In this document: in pieces, positions 23,711 through 42,516 of the stretch
Layout: each line of letters opens with the position of its first letter
Numbering within the stretch: position 1 is the stretch's first letter
NCBI GenBank assembly: GCA_963922205.1
Contig: CAWUHX010000427.1
Span: 1 to 64,000, forward strand
Source of the DNA: Romanomermis culicivorax
Taxonomy: Eukaryota; Nematoda; Enoplea; Mermithida; Mermithidae
DNA: 64,000 bases
Direction of reading: 5' to 3'
Made by a program: the position numbers and the translations under genes
The notes under the pieces: generated by a model
What the model was told of the DNA's origin: nothing
The model's database searches: none
The model's input: the letters and a program-made list of their open reading frames with translations, nothing else

Positions 23711-24929
23711 TATCCGGATATTTTTTCATATCCCACGAACATCACTAGTCATTACTCAAGTATCATTGCTATTTTGACAAAACAGTTTTAATGTGAGAAA
23801 ATTCGTTTGAAAGCTTCACTGCTTCAGACGTACACCGGCAAAAGTTACTCATGTTTTATTCAGAAAAAATACTACTTTTTTGAAACGACTTTTGTTGGAA
23901 ACAAATTTTGGATAACTCTCAATATCTTTTGTTTTTGATTGGTTCTAGCTTACAGCTGGGGGCAGTGGTCAGATGGACTCGAGTTCATCTCCGAGAATCT
24001 TAAAAATCTGGGGAGCTTCACGCCAGTTTAATGGTTATTTTTCGATTTTAACCGAGCGCAAGATTTTAGAACTCTATCATCATACCCTACACGAAATTGA
24101 CAATCAGTCTTCACCACAAATCCAAAGTTCAAAATTTGATCAGCAAAAAAATTGGAAATTATCCATATTTCAAGCATGATCTGTTTTATTCAATTTTTTT
24201 ATAATTGAAATGAGACAAAAAATACTAGTGGTCTCTAGGGATGGGCCGGGTATCCAGATCCCCAGATATCCGCCTAAATTTTAGGATCCGGATCTACTAA
24301 ACCAGATTTTTTTGGATCCAGATCCGCTGAACCAAATTTTTTAAGATCCGGATCTGGATCCGCTGTTGTCAATGATTAAGATCTGGTCATAATCGAATCT
24401 TTATTCATTATTATTCACATGAAATTTTGCAGTATTAAAAAACACCAAAAATTTTCCGGTGCTTCGCGCCTCATAAATAATTCATTGCAATACTATTTTT
24501 CAACAAATAGTGCTTCCTGGAGATAAAATTTGCAGTAAAGGAAAAAATGTTGGTGTTCTTCCTGTACGGAAAGAGCAAATTTTGGTCGATTTGAGAATGT
24601 CGAAATCTACTCCAACTATTTTGCAACTTAAATTTTAAACATGAAGCCGAGTTTGAATTGAGAAGCATCATGGAACTAATTTTCAGAAATTTCAGGTTTA
24701 ACTTAAAATATTTCAGATTTATGAAAGTTATGAGTATATTTTCTTAATTTGTAAGATGATTACGGAGGATGGGAACTCGAGTGCTATTAGGAAGAAACTT
24801 TATGCGAAAATACATGAAATATCATGGTTTTTTTCGGTGTACAAAAAAAATTTTCATCCTACAAAGACACTTTGGCCAATTTTTGTACAGGTACAAAGAG
24901 GCTCATACAGAATAAACACTGCAATGGTA

Positions 24930-25084
24930 GCAAAATTATACTTGAGAAACGGTAATTTTTCAACAGTATCACCCATCAAACGATTTTTTATAGGATCATA
25001 AACTTGACCAGCACCACTGAATAGCTGTTCATAGGGGACACTTTTCGCTGGTGCTAATTTGAGTTTACTTTCTCCATGAAGCAA
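24930..25084 (-). pseudogene. hAT C-terminal dimerisation fragment
   Basis: The stretch PAKSVPYEQLFSGAGQVY followed by KNRL and VEKLPFLKYN matches the conserved C-terminal dimerisation region of hAT transposases (usually P-S-ER-FS-AG). With the BED exon about 170 bases upstream, the catalytic RNase H-like core has been lost. Confidence 0.8.
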
Positions 25085-25250
25085 TTGTCCAGAGGCGTTT
25101 GAGATTTAAGTTCATGCTCTAATTTGGTTTTTGAGTTGCTAGGTTCAGTTTTCTGGCTATCTTTAAAGAAAACACAAAAATTAATTCTTTAACATAACTA
25201 TACTAGTAGCAATTTGTTCCACAATTACTTCTATTTTCATTATCTTCTTT

Positions 25251-25439
25251 TTATCTAGCCGCAAACTGCTTATGTATTGCCGTATGTTTCCTCTCCAAAT
25301 GTTTTCTCTGACATCCAGTAGCACAACCTTTTCTGGATAACTGGATTCTGCATTTATTGCACTTTGCCTTTTCTTCATCATCTGGGGACACTGTGAAGTA
25401 GTCCCACACACTGCTAGTGAAAGAAGAGCTTGAATCCAT
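25251..25439 (-). pseudogene. BED zinc finger of hAT transposase
   Basis: The 62-residue frame has the BED pattern: SSVWDYFT, then CNKC, then QRKHLERKH, giving Cys-Cys-His-His zinc ligands. BED fingers are the usual N-terminal DNA-binding domain of hAT transposases. A stop follows directly, so only this domain can be made without splicing. Confidence 0.85.
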
Positions 25440-25994
25440 AATTTCTGAAAAAAGTATCTATTTCTATTCATTTCTTTTCTGATGAAACCAATATTAATCT
25501 AAACATGAATACAATTTAATGAATGAAAATCATTAATTAGTACACGTTAACTATTTCAATAAACAAACATTTCAATGATTAATAATCTATTAATCTATTG
25601 ACACCAATGAATATAAATTCATACAACTCAATTTTAGACAAATTAGACATAGCGCATATACTTATTGAAAGATCCGGATCCGCTCGGATCTGTTTCTCAA
25701 GATCCGGATCCAGATCCGCTGAACCAAATTTTTTTGGATCCAGATCCGCTGAACCAAATTTTCCAAGATCCAGATCTGGATCTGCTGTCGCCAAAAAAGT
25801 CGATCCGGCCCATCCCTAGTGGTCTCTTCACAGTACGCTTAAAAGACCATATTCATCGCTTTATGTAATTAACTTTACTATTGATCAAATCATGAAAGTC
25901 TAAAGTTTTTTGAAAAGCATCTTGGAGAAAATTTTGGCTAATAATTGCGATAATCGGTATTAGGAAAGCTCTTGCATCAGGTGGCGTGTAAATA

Positions 25995-32292
<6,298 letters not shown>

Positions 32293-32300
32293 ATTTCGTA

Positions 32301-32306
32301 AATAAA
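32301..32306 (+). terminator. Polyadenylation signal of crotonase gene
   Basis: AATAAA begins 9 bases after the crotonase stop codon. The ASNA1 ATG follows about 110 bases later, an operon-like spacing. Confidence 0.6.
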
Positions 32307-32403
32307 AGTTTTATGCGTTTTCGATCTTGGGCATAATCATAGTCTTTTTCGTTTTACTTCGGCTTCCATATAGTGGTTTGCTCATTCATTTTTAGCGGCT
32401 CAA

Positions 32404-32412
32404 CTTTTGCAG
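32404..32412 (+). promoter_or_regulatory. Candidate trans-splice acceptor for ASNA1
   Basis: CTTTTGCAG lies 3 bases upstream of the ASNA1 ATG and only about 110 bases from the upstream stop codon. No room exists for an ordinary promoter plus 5' exon between the genes. A spliced-leader acceptor would fit. An ordinary intron from a far upstream non-coding exon is the alternative. Confidence 0.5.
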
Positions 32413-32415
32413 GTC

Positions 32416-35400
32416 ATGTCCGACAGCGATATTCTAGAGCCGACGTTGAGAAATGTTGTCCAACAAACGTCATTAAAGTGGATTTTCGTCGGCGGAAAAG
32501 GCGGTGTAGGCAAAACAACTTGCAGGTTTGTTCATATTAAGGGTTTGCTTTAGTTCCCGAGTTTAGTCTGTTGGGAAAATAGTTTGTACCGATTAATTTC
32601 ATGCTTGAAAACTTGACGAACTACAAAGTTTCGAAACTTTTTCAGCTGTAGTCTAGCTATTCAACTATCTAAAGTTCGGGAAAGCGTATTGGTCATATCT
32701 ACCGATCCCGCTCACAATGTTTCGGACGCCTTCAACCAAAAATTCGGAAAAACGCCTAGCAAAGTGTCTGGTTTCGATAACCTTTACGCTATGGTAATTA
32801 GAAAGTCGTATCTTGGATGCAGCTTTTTTTCGTGCCCTGCGGAAATCCAGTAAAGAAGTTTCCGTACCATGCAAAAATATTAGGTACATTTTTGCTTCAA
32901 ATATCAATTGGCCAGGGCCAGGTAAAAACATTTTTTCCTCAAATTTTTTCAGTATGAACACCGAAACCGAAATTCTTTCTTACGTTTCATGACTTTAGTT
33001 GATTTATTCTGGTGCGTAGCGCTGGAAATATTTCTGGGTTTTAGTATTCTAGAAAGCGGACGAATGAATCTTCCCAACACTCATTCTTAGATGAAAGCTT
33101 CAACTTTTGCGTAAGTCCGGGAAGCTCCAAGTGAGAGAAAAAATTGTGGAAATTAATAATTCAAGTTGAATCAAAAATAGCCTAAGACAACCGATGAAAA
33201 AATAAAAAAGTTTTCAGACATGCACGGTAGGGATGCGAAGAGTGGTGAATTTTGGTTTATTCGGGTTCGGGTGTTAATCTTGAATTTTCTCGGCCCCCAA
33301 TAGTTCAATAAAGATAGGCGAGATGTTTATGACTTTGGTTTCTCGATTGCTGGAAAATTAACCTTCTCCAGACTAAGATCTCCAAAGGTTTGCAAGGAAT
33401 AAATTTGATCACATGGCATAATTTTCCCGTATTGTTTCCGTGATACTGTTGTTCCAGAAACCTTCTAGATGATGCCAAATAATAAGTTGTGGTCAGGTTT
33501 ACAGCATAACAATGAACTACACAGAATGTAGTTCGTGTGCAACAGTGGTGAAGTTCGTATCGCTCAATACAAAGTTGACGGAAATTCTGGTAAATTATGA
33601 ACAACTTGGATTTAAAAAGATATGTCTGATTTTACTGTAGGAAAGATGATTTACGAATTTCCAAGATGTTATTGACATTACTGCCCTAAATGTGTGACGC
33701 AGTAATATCCACTATTGTCTAATGCTCCAACCCGTGCATCGGGCGCTTATGACAAAAATATCAGAAAATTTAGAATTGTGTATTACGAGTCGCACGCTAT
33801 GAAGTCATCGACTTTTGGGAATAGTATTCGCCAAAGCAGTTGTGCAGTACAAATGATATGAAAAACTTTTTCAATTTAGTCAAATTTCTTCAAAATAGTA
33901 CCTTACATTCTTTTTTCATTATTTTTTGGTTGTCAAGCAAAAGCAGTCACGTTGGGCTATGAAATTGAATGCAGTACATGATATGCCCGCTGAGAAAATT
34001 GCTGACATCTTTAGCTTACGCCCTCTGATTAATAAGTATGGTAAATACCCCCTATGTATATCACCGCCAAAAATTCACGGAGTGATTCGAATAACTGACA
34101 AAAGATTATCTATTTTAGGACGAGTTTATCAAATGAATAACTATTTCTCCCTCCAAACCTTTCGCATACAATTTTACCATGGGTAGTATGTTTCTTTTAT
34201 GGTAAACTTGAACGCACGAAAAACACGAACAAAAATGCCAAGATAGTGAACGAGAAAGCTTTGATGATATGTGGGTTGTGGTAAAACTACAAGCCCTTGG
34301 AAGAGAAAGTAATATTGTAGAATTTTTAGTATACATTACTTATTTTATTGAGCTTATTTATTACTAGATTTTAAAAATTTTCGAAGTTTGCCACTAAAAT
34401 AAAGTCGAACAGCTTAATGCATATATTAGCACTTGCATGAAAAGGAAACTATGAAGTATATTTAACAAGCTTTCAAACTTGAAATATAGAATGAACTTTG
34501 TAGTAAAGTGACGGATACAGTTGAGCAAAAACGTAAGCACTTGGTACGGATAAAACATTTAAATTCATCGTTTTTATACTCTTGAAAAAATAATTGTTTG
34601 TTGAAATTAATTTTCCAAAGTGCAATCACATATGTTGATAACTGAATGCTACTATTGATAAAATAGTTCTCAGGAATTTAGGTACTTTAAGAATCCCATA
34701 TAAACCCCAATAAACTCCGGAAAAATTGTCAAAACTGGGTTCGAGTATCTGAGGACCAATTTTTCCGGGGTTGTTTTGAGTTTGGGAGCTGAAAATATTT
34801 CGGGTACCCGTTGCATCCCTGATGCACTGATAGAATTTTCATGGGGCCCTTTGACGTTAAATTGGGGGAGGGCTCAGTGACAGGGTTCATACACATTCCC
34901 GTAAATAAAATCCCCTGACTTTCCCAGGTCTTCCCAGCAAAAAATCCCAGGTTTTTTCATATCAATATTACCGAATATCAATCACTTTTCTTTTGAAAAA
35001 AAGGTTGCAAACACAAAAATTCTTTATTTCAAAACATTTCGCAAAGCTGCAATTTGAAAATCAATAGCTTCCTTATCTTTCACAGTTGTTTCTTCGATTT
35101 TTTTTTTCTTGTAGCTGTTTGATTTCAATTTCGACTAATTTGTGTTTCTTCTTGGCAACATTTGATGCTGTCACTTTGGAATTTTCTTCTTCTAAATATT
35201 CATGATATCATGTTCGACTGCTTTTCACATTTCTCAGCATTTTATCAGATATCTCAATCTAAACAAAGGAGTCATATAATTTCTGATGTGTCATGAAAAT
35301 ATTTAACATGAGATCTGATCTGAATGTGACATACCTTTTCCAAGCCACCTAATGATTGTATGTAGTCATACACAAGACGCTGATTCACGATCAGTAACTT

Positions 35401-37633
35401 TCTCTAACTGTATCGGACGAAAGGCACATTGCTCATGTGAGAACAGTGTGAAAAACTAATTAAGTTGCCGCCTAGCGACCAAGCAATACATGTGGAGCTA
35501 GAAAATTTTGAGACAGCCAAAGGTCAGAAAAGTAAAACCACTCATAGGGTCCACAACCACCCCAAGCCATTCCTTCTCATTTTCTTTCCATTCTCTTTCT
35601 TTTTCTCTTTTCCTTTTTCCTTCTTTTTCTTCAATTTTCTGGAATTTGTGACAAAATCCCCTGACTTTCCCAGGTTTCCCAGGAAAGAAAAAAAATCCCC
35701 TGACATTCCCAGGTTTCCAGGTTGTGTATGAACCCTGAGTGAGCACTAAACTGAAAGATAGAATCATAAGCATTATTATCATATAATCTGAAGAGTAATG
35801 GAAAAGGCTTCTTCAACAAGGTATCTGACGATTTTTTTTCGAACCAGGGGGTATCTGGGGATGCACATGGCGGTAGGGAGTATCCATCGTACCCTCTACG
35901 TGCATCCATGAAGTTTTTCAGATGGTAATGACGATCAGGGGCTATGTAACTGATAAGTGAAGATAAACATGCTAACGGCCGCGCCACAACTAAGCCAGTG
36001 AAAATATTATTATAAGCATAACCGTTGCGGAGCGCCGTAGAATTTGAAAATTTTGACCTTCGAAAACGCATCAAAATGTCTATATTACTTTCATACCGCA
36101 GGGGAAACTCATTTAAAATTTTCTAAAGCCAAAAAATTCCGTGTGGTACAGAAGAAAACTGCTTCGATGTCGATATATTTAATTATTCTACATATTCCAG
36201 GAAATCGATCCAAATTTGGTCAACTCGCAAATGCCTGATGATTTGGACGACCAAAGTATGACTACTCTCGAGCTCTAAGTACTAATAGTTTCTATTAATA
36301 CAGAAAAACAGTCAAGTACGGTAACTTTTTCTGTGTTTTAGAAAGTCGTGTAATCAAATTTACAATTTTCAGCCTCTTTCGTATTTCTATTCTTTTAGAC
36401 GACGTCTTGAGTGTCGGAAAAGCTGTAATGCAAGATCTCGTCAGTTCATTCCCGGGAATCGACGAAGCCATGAGCTTCGCTGAAGTTATAAAGTAAAATT
36501 TTATCCGAGAAGCGACTCAATGCAAAAATATTTTCACCATTTATTAAGACTCATAGAAGAAATGAATTTCGATGTCGTGGTTTTTGATACTGCGCCGACC
36601 GGCCATACGTTGAGACTCCTATCGTTTCCATCGGTAATCGAGAAGGGGCTCGGCCGATTGTCTAAAATAAAAAATACCCTTAGCCCGATGTTAAATCAGG
36701 TGTGTATATTTTCATTTGCCTTTTAAGTAGGCTGCTCATTTGTTATCTTTGCAGATGAGCCGTATGATGGGTATAGCTGATGCAACAAGCGAAGAAACAA
36801 TGAATAAAATTGATAACATACTTCCTACGATTAAGAAAATCAATAAACAGTTTAAAAATCCGGTAAGTTGGTCTTGACTGCCAAATGAACCGCCTTTCTT
36901 GGCGTCATAAATTTTTTTTTAAACTGTACGCATGTAAGTTTTCAAGCATGCTAAGAAAGCAGGCTCAAATTTACCAACGCTTTTACAATTTTAAAATCAT
37001 AATCCATTCTCGATCCGATCCTATAAAATATTGTTTCTGTATTAAAAATCAGGTAAAAATATTAAAATAAATTGACGCATTTTTGATTATTTTGATTTTG
37101 CCGTTGGATTTTCTTGCAGGAACAGACAACATTCGTGTGCGTTTGTATCGCCGAATTTTTGTCTCTATACGAAACGGAGCGTTTAGTTCAAGAATTAACG
37201 AAGCAAAATATCGACACCCACAATATAATTGTTAATCAGTTGCTGTTTCTCGATTCGCTCAACAAAGAACACTGCAAAATGTGTTTAGCAAGGCACAAAA
37301 TTCAGTCCAAATATTTGAGCCAGGTATTTTGAATAAACGCACGATTAAAATCATGAAACTATTTTCAAGTTGCTACTGGTGGACGGACTAAATTTCAGTC
37401 GTCATTTGTAAGCTGCGTAGTCTCAATCAAATTTAGATTTTCTAATCATATCCATTGTTTGCTTTTATAAAATAGTTTTCTGTCGTAATTCTGTACTGAA
37501 TTCTCAGATCGAAGATTTGTATGAAGATTTCCACATCACCAAACTGCCGTTATTAGAAAGAGAAGTTCGAGGGGTCGAGCAGATAAAGTTATTTTCGGAA
37601 AACTTATTGAAGCCCTGTGGTGCTTGGAGTTAG
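32416..37633 (+). CDS. ASNA1: Tail-anchored protein targeting ATPase GET3/TRC40
   Basis: Cytosolic homodimeric ATPase that receives tail-anchored membrane proteins and delivers them to the endoplasmic reticulum. Exons 32416-32525, 32646-32793, 36201-36255, 36399-36492, 36549-36699, 36755-36862, 37120-37323 and 37508-37633 join in phase to a complete 331-residue protein, close to the usual 340-350. Motifs in order are the deviant Walker [10 protein letters not shown], switch [13 protein letters not shown], switch [18 protein letters not shown], the methionine-rich substrate segment ([13 protein letters not shown]), the CKMC zinc-binding CxxC in [20 protein letters not shown], and [15 protein letters not shown] near the end. 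Intron 2 is 3.4 kb and holds two transposons; intron 4 is only 56 bases. The gene starts 123 bases after the crotonase stop, probably as the downstream cistron of an operon. Confidence 0.97.
33228..34821. mobile_element. Probable non-autonomous hAT element
   Basis: 1594 bases in ASNA1 intron 2 with short inverted ends TAGGGATGC and GCATCCCTG. Imperfect 8-bp target repeats flank it: ATGCACGG (33220-33227) and ATGCACTG (34822-34829), 7 of 8 matching. Subterminal GGTTCGGGTG-like words at the left and GGGTACCCG at the right suit this type. No transposase was recognised. Its length is close to the two TAGGGATGGGCC elements but its interior differs. Confidence 0.55.
34881..35737. mobile_element. 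Non-autonomous DNA transposon, CAGGGTTCATACAC ends
   Basis: 857 bases with a perfect 14-bp terminal inverted repeat, CAGGGTTCATACAC and GTGTATGAACCCTG. A 5-bp duplication AGTGA lies at 34876-34880 and 35738-35742. Subterminal copies of ATCCCCTGACTTTCCCAGGT lie at 34910 and 35655, with a variant at 35694. A pyrimidine-rich tract fills 35570-35640. It lies in ASNA1 intron 2. The superfamily is not assigned. Confidence 0.75.
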
Positions 37634-37763
37634 CCGTAACAATGGGCACTCCGTAACGCGATTGTAAAAAATACTGATTTTTCATTATAACATTTTTCAT
37701 AGTCTATTCATGCAGATTCCATGAATTATCTGTTTTTATCTGTCGTTGAAAATGAATTATTGT

Positions 37764-37769
37764 AATAAA
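37764..37769 (+). terminator. Polyadenylation signal of ASNA1
   Basis: AATAAA begins 131 bases after the ASNA1 stop codon and about 60 bases before the LTR retrotransposon. Confidence 0.6.
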
Positions 37770-37830
37770 ACTTGTGACTTTCTGGCGTTTTGACCTCGAA
37801 CAGTGAGCAAGTTCACGCCAATTCATATAA

Positions 37831-38238
37831 TGAGAAGAGTTGCTCAAGATCTTTTCTTATTTATATGAGACTCTTGGCTGGCGATCCATCAAGAATTATT
37901 AAGATTTGATTTTGAGTTCAAAAATGATTTGGCAGGAGTTTGTTCCAAGAAGTTCAGACCTTAATACTAAGACTTACCTAGCACTGGGCTGGGGCAGTTA
38001 CTCCCTTTTTTCGACAAATGCCCAAAATTATTTAACCGATAAAACATTCTAAATTGAGGAATCTGCGATTTCGGTAAAAAACTGAATCACTGACTGAATG
38101 CAATGACTACAGTAATTGCATCCGCTGGTTTGAAAATCGATGATATGCTTGAGACATGCTCTTCTTTGGTTGTAAGATGCAGGAAGTTGTAAAGTGACAT
38201 TAAAACAGTTGTGGGAGACTGGAAATGTCACTAAAACA
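37831..38238 (-). repeat. 3' LTR of outer element
   Basis: It aligns with 57222-57718: TGAGACTCTTGGCTGGCGATCC, ATTTGATTTTGAGTTCAAAAATG, and a shared inner end TGTCACTAAAACA. It lacks about 130 bases present in the 5' LTR (around 57440-57575). The inner boundary is fixed by the adjacent polypurine tract. Confidence 0.85.
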
Positions 38239-38250
38239 TCCCTCCCCCTT
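38239..38250 (-). other. Polypurine tract of outer element
   Basis: On the minus strand AAGGGGGAGGGA directly precedes the TG that opens the 3' LTR, the expected place for the plus-strand primer. Confidence 0.8.
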
Positions 38251-38630
38251 GCAACAGATTGCCTTAAGGGATCAAGACTTCAAGGTGTGGCTGAGTAGTT
38301 GCAGTGGGAGAATTTCCGAAACCTCATTTGGGAAAGAATGAGGGCAAGTCGTGACAATATCCACAATGGCAAGAAGGTGAACTTAAGATACTTACTTAAC
38401 TAGGTGAGACACGGCAAACTGGTTGGGTGAATTTGGTCATCACAAATAAAAATTCGCACAAAAGAAAATTTTTTCAGAGGTTCGGTCCAAAACTGTACAA
38501 AAGCCCTTAAAATTTGAAGTACAAAATGAAAGCACGGAGATTAAAATTTTTTGAGCAGAGAAATTAAAGAAAACAAACAAAAGAAACACAGAAGAACCAA
38601 AAATATCAGTAATAGTGATAGACTACTGAT

Positions 38631-39062
38631 TTAAGGATGAGCGGTGCGGGAACCGGAATGTTGGTGATACGAATGAGAAGACTGTGGCCTAGAGTCAGAA
38701 TACATTCGCACCATGTACAATTTGAGGGTAGTCAGATGGTGTAGCGTTGGGAGGTAGTGGCATAGGAAGTAAATCAGAAAGTGTCGATACAGTAAACTGA
38801 CCGAGGACGCGGCCTGTGACCTGACATTCAGGGTGAGTGTTGACATGAACTGTGGCCAACAGACTCAGCTTGTGATGTTCACAGATGCCTACCTCTTGAC
38901 GTTTCTCAAGAATAGCCTCAATCATCTCAACTGACGAGGTATAGGCAGTTGAGTAATGTGATGTTTTCTCCAACGAACGATCGACATTCGTGTAAGAAGA
39001 GAGTGAGCTCAGCTATCTGCATGGCTGTGGAAGCACCATACATGCTAGCCCAGTCAGGGTTT
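38631..39062 (-). pseudogene. ORF3 C-terminal remnant (outer)
   Basis: Minus-strand frames at 38973-38695 and 38846-38631 follow the ORF3 region beyond the repeat insertion. They share no recognised domain and overlap in different frames, suggesting a frameshifted tail of ORF3. Confidence 0.35.
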
Positions 39063-39860
39063 TTTTTGTACATGACCCATTTGTACATGTAAAAACGGTA
39101 GCTGATATTTCATTTGTACAATTTGTACATAGCAAAAATACGTAAAATAAGTAACCTGTGTTCCTCTATGTCATGGCCAAAGACTAATAACCAAATCAGT
39201 GTAATTTTCAAATTTTATTTATAACTCAAAAAATGCCTTAATTCACTAAAATTTAGAAAAAAATTGAAATTTTCGAGTTTCAATTCTAATTTACAAGCAT
39301 TGTGAAACAAATTTTGTAGAAAACTATCCAATAGCATAATGAGTTTGCATTCGATGATAAATTGATGGTCAAGTCCTCTATGATGAGAAATGAAAGCTCA
39401 AAAAAGACATCAATCTTTCCGGTGCAAAGCGCCAGAAAATTTTTTTGCGTATCAACATTTGACAACGCTGGAAAATTAATTTTCTAAACATTTATTTCAA
39501 GAATTAGATTCGAATTTAGTGTTCAAAAGTCCTAAATTTTAGAATTTTATCATCTTAAAAATTTTGAAAACTGTAATTTATTCATTAACTCTCGTGACCT
39601 TGGCCAAAAACATATGAGTGGAAGAGTAGAAATTTCCGAAGTCTACTTCCACGAAGCTTCCCGATTGATTTTATGTAAACAAAGAAATAATCATTTCAAA
39701 AAGTTTACAGACTTGACGTGATCTTTCTCAAAAAGTGTGTAAGGGAAAAAATGTGAATCTTCATTGAATATCAAGACAAATGTTGAAATCTAAATCTAAG
39801 ACGGGGGTAATACCCCCCATACTCCTCCCCCCATGGGGTGCTCTGCGCGGGCGTGACTGA
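39063..39860 (-). repeat. Dispersed repeat inserted in the outer element
   Basis: This inverted copy of the ~0.8 kb family carries TTGTAC/GTACAA words at 39066-39125, a GGTGCAAAGCGCC hairpin at 39420-39432, and the AATTAGATTCGAATTTAGTG block. It splits the ORF3 3' part, so it arrived after the retrotransposon. Confidence 0.65.
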
Positions 39861-39899
39861 AGCTATCAAAGGAACTTCAGACTTGGCTTGCGGCTCAGT

Positions 39900-40463
39900 C
39901 TATAGCTCTTCAGTCTGGTCCAAACTAATAGTTAAACTAGACAGTTGCATCTCCGTCTCAGTTAGAGGACGAGATGGTGTATCAACGGTGACTGTGAGAA
40001 ATTGAGATTGAGTATCAGTGTCAGTCGTGATAGCAAAAACTGTGGAAGCATCTGATGGGAGTGTGGCCTGGACATCAGATGTAGTTTGCCCTGAGAGTAG
40101 CATATCAGCAGAAGTGCCAGATCGGTAATGGTTGAAATTTAAAGTCGCATGCAGTGGCTTCAAAACATTGTAAAACGGCAATAGAGGTACATGCTGTGAC
40201 AACCAGGAAAAGTAGTAGTGAGGATTACTTGCGTACCTAGAGTCCTGATGTAACAGATTCGAATTGTCTATGTCCATTTTAGCTGAGGAGACTATAACTG
40301 GTTGTAGAGCGAAACGATTAGTGATATGGGTGCCCGATTCGCACCCAAATTTAGGTTCAATTTGAGGCAAAGTGGCCTTATATTGAGTAAGAATATCTTT
40401 AAGTTCGCCATTCACATCCAACCAACACTGGATCATGAAGAACTTTGTAAGGCTGTTGTTCAT
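39900..40463 (-). pseudogene. ORF3 region downstream of the exonuclease (outer)
   Basis: A 187-residue open frame rich in Ser/Thr/Leu with no recognised domain. It lies downstream of the exonuclease half at 40811-41434 but in another frame, so either a frameshift or a second intron separates them. Confidence 0.4.
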
Positions 40464-40810
40464 GTCACTGATGGAATCAGGGATTATCTTTTCGACATCC
40501 TCATATTCCTCTAGAGAGCATGAAGAGGTCAGCAGAGCTGGTAGTGGTAAACTAACAGAAGGTTTAAGGCATGGGCATTCTTAGGTGTCAGATGCTAAAG
40601 ATAAGATTTAGAAGGATATTGATAACCCTAACTGTACTCTTTGCCTCTCTTCGGCTGATCCGCAGCCATGCCGTGAACAAAGGGGTCAAATTCCTAAGGG
40701 AAAGAATCAGACGTGAAAATAGTTTCGTGAACAAGGCTGTTGAAGACCTGTGTCAGATAGTGAATGGACATAGGTGCACCCAGAGCATAGTGCAAGTCAT
40801 AAGTGGTTCC

Positions 40811-41638
40811 TCATTGCATAGCAGTGGCTGCGGCCCTTTGAAGGTCCAGAGGATTATCAAGGATCGCAGGATACTCGAGTAATGACTGAAGCTCGCTAGC
40901 TTGAGTACTGCGAAGGTTCCTGCCTTTAATCCAACAAGGTTTCGGCAGAGGAGGTGGAAAGGTTGAATGCTGAACAGTTTCTAAGGGCGCCACATCATCG
41001 GTCAACGTAGCCCGACACATCAGCTGACCGTGGGTGGGCTGGATAGTGTCCATAAAGATGTAAGTGATGGCTGATAAAACCTCATCCCGCATCACTGCAG
41101 GTAGAAATTTCTGCAACAGGGTAGGGTTATGATGAAGATTGATTCCAGTAGGTAGCAAAGGGTCCATGTCTAACCCATGACAGATAAGAACCTTCACGAT
41201 ATGGTTGATAATGGAAGGGTCAAATAAGTCATGAGGGAAGATTTGGGCTGTGCAAGAGATCTCATCGAAAAAGGAGTAGTGACCTAAGGCAAGATACATC
41301 AGAATGGGATAGAAGGTGTCTAGTCCTGCATATATTAGCTTATCACTGGACAGTTCATGTTCGGATGGTGTGGCATAATAAGTGGGGTTTTTTGAAAAGT
41401 CGTGGTTAAAAAGAACTGTATCCCAAGCCGACATGCAGGTTATGCATGCTTTGAGAGTGCGGCATTCAGGGGAAAAGCTGATAAGCCGGGCTTTTTCAAG
41501 AATTTCAGGAAATTTCTCAATCTGTTTCAGGCATCAGAAAATGTCGACCATCAGTATCTTGGGGATGATGGTAGGTTAGGCATTTGGACTCATGGTGTGG
41601 AAAGAAGGACCTACTAGAGTGTACAGGGCACGCCAGTC
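40811..41638 (-). pseudogene. DEDDy exonuclease, C-terminal half (outer ORF3)
   Basis: It continues the exonuclease begun at 48690-49086 after the 7 kb insertion. The first codons, beside the insertion, hold the Exo II Asp (GAC, 41636-41638) followed by WRAL. The Exo III motif YAGLD has Tyr at 41330-41332 and Asp at 41318-41320, the Y...D spacing of DEDDy enzymes. Two in-frame stops fall between Exo II and the long open stretch that starts at 41434. The open frame then runs to 40811 with no further known domain. Confidence 0.75.
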
Positions 41639-41642
41639 ATTG

Positions 41643-42269
41643 TGTGAGAGCGCTATAAACCAATCGATAATTAAGTAACCTACAGTAAATGGCGACGCTC
41701 TCTCAATCACACACACAGCAGGCAAACCTACATTATCCGATCCTACTGTAGACATTGCGTCAAGATTCTTCGCCCTACGTCATGCAACTCTTTTTACGAC
41801 TACGCCTACTAAGATAATGATCTAATATTATGCGACATTATGACGTTATTATCTAGTTTTTATGTCATTTTTTATGTCTTTTTCTTTATATAAATATGTC
41901 AGTTTTGTATGTTAAAATCACTTCATCTCTTTCCTAATAAATTTGGCTTACCTGCTTGTCTTCTCTGCTCCCTAATATCATCGTAGGGTTGCTGGTAAAA
42001 CGTCGTTCTTTCCATCCGGCTTTTGCGACCATTGGAAACTGGAAAGAAGTATATTTTCGTTGCGAGACTAAGATTTTCCTTTCAAATTACCTTGGCATTT
42101 TTCTGATCATTGCCGCTGCCGTTCGCCCCTTGACGTTTTCATTTTTCGTTGATGATTCTGAAGAAGATAGAATAATCCAAGAACGTTTTTAGCATTCAGT
42201 CCGATCTGCAGGTTATTCAGCTACAGTAACCTGTATTTTCCATTGACCCAATCATTGATAAACCTTACA
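41643..42269 (+). repeat. 5' LTR of inner element
   Basis: 627 bases, TGTGAGAGCG to AACCTTACA, with a TATATAAATATG box near 41888 and AATAAA at 41937. The 3' 287 bases align closely with 48391-48685. A TGG immediately inside (42272, TGGTGATTCGTGGC) is a candidate primer-binding site; I could not assign the tRNA. Confidence 0.8.
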
Positions 42270-42516
42270 AGTGGTGATTCGTGGCAGGACGTTGGCTACA
42301 ATCTTCGGATTCAATTTGATGTTGGAGAAGCCTGAAAATAAAGAAGAAATAAAGAAGCACGAAGGTTAACAATTTTTGGCAACTTACTTAACGTTTTCAG
42401 AACTCGACATTGACGTTTTTTTCCGAACTTGACAATTTTTCCTTGAAGAACGTCTGAAGAAGAAAATTTAGAAGAAGATTTACGAATTTTGGCAAATCAA
42501 GAAGATCACGTTTTAA

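Larger units (their letters stand above)
24236..25818 (-). mobile_element. Internally deleted hAT transposon, copy 1
   Basis: 1583 bases with 14-bp terminal inverted repeats TAGGGATGGGCCGG and CCGGCCCATCCCTA. Perfect 8-bp target duplications GTGGTCTC lie at 24228-24235 and 25819-25826, the size made by hAT transposases. Subterminal zones carry arrays of GATCCGGATCCGCTGAACCAA. On the minus strand it keeps a BED zinc finger at its 5' end and the hAT C-terminal dimerisation segment at its 3' end. The catalytic middle is missing. It ends 176 bases before the proposed crotonase start codon. A second copy lies at 62196-63775. Confidence 0.9.

Noticed and set aside
32794-36200. Additional ASNA1 exons inside the long intron 2
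   Set aside because: The protein is already complete and in phase without them; frames here belong to transposons.
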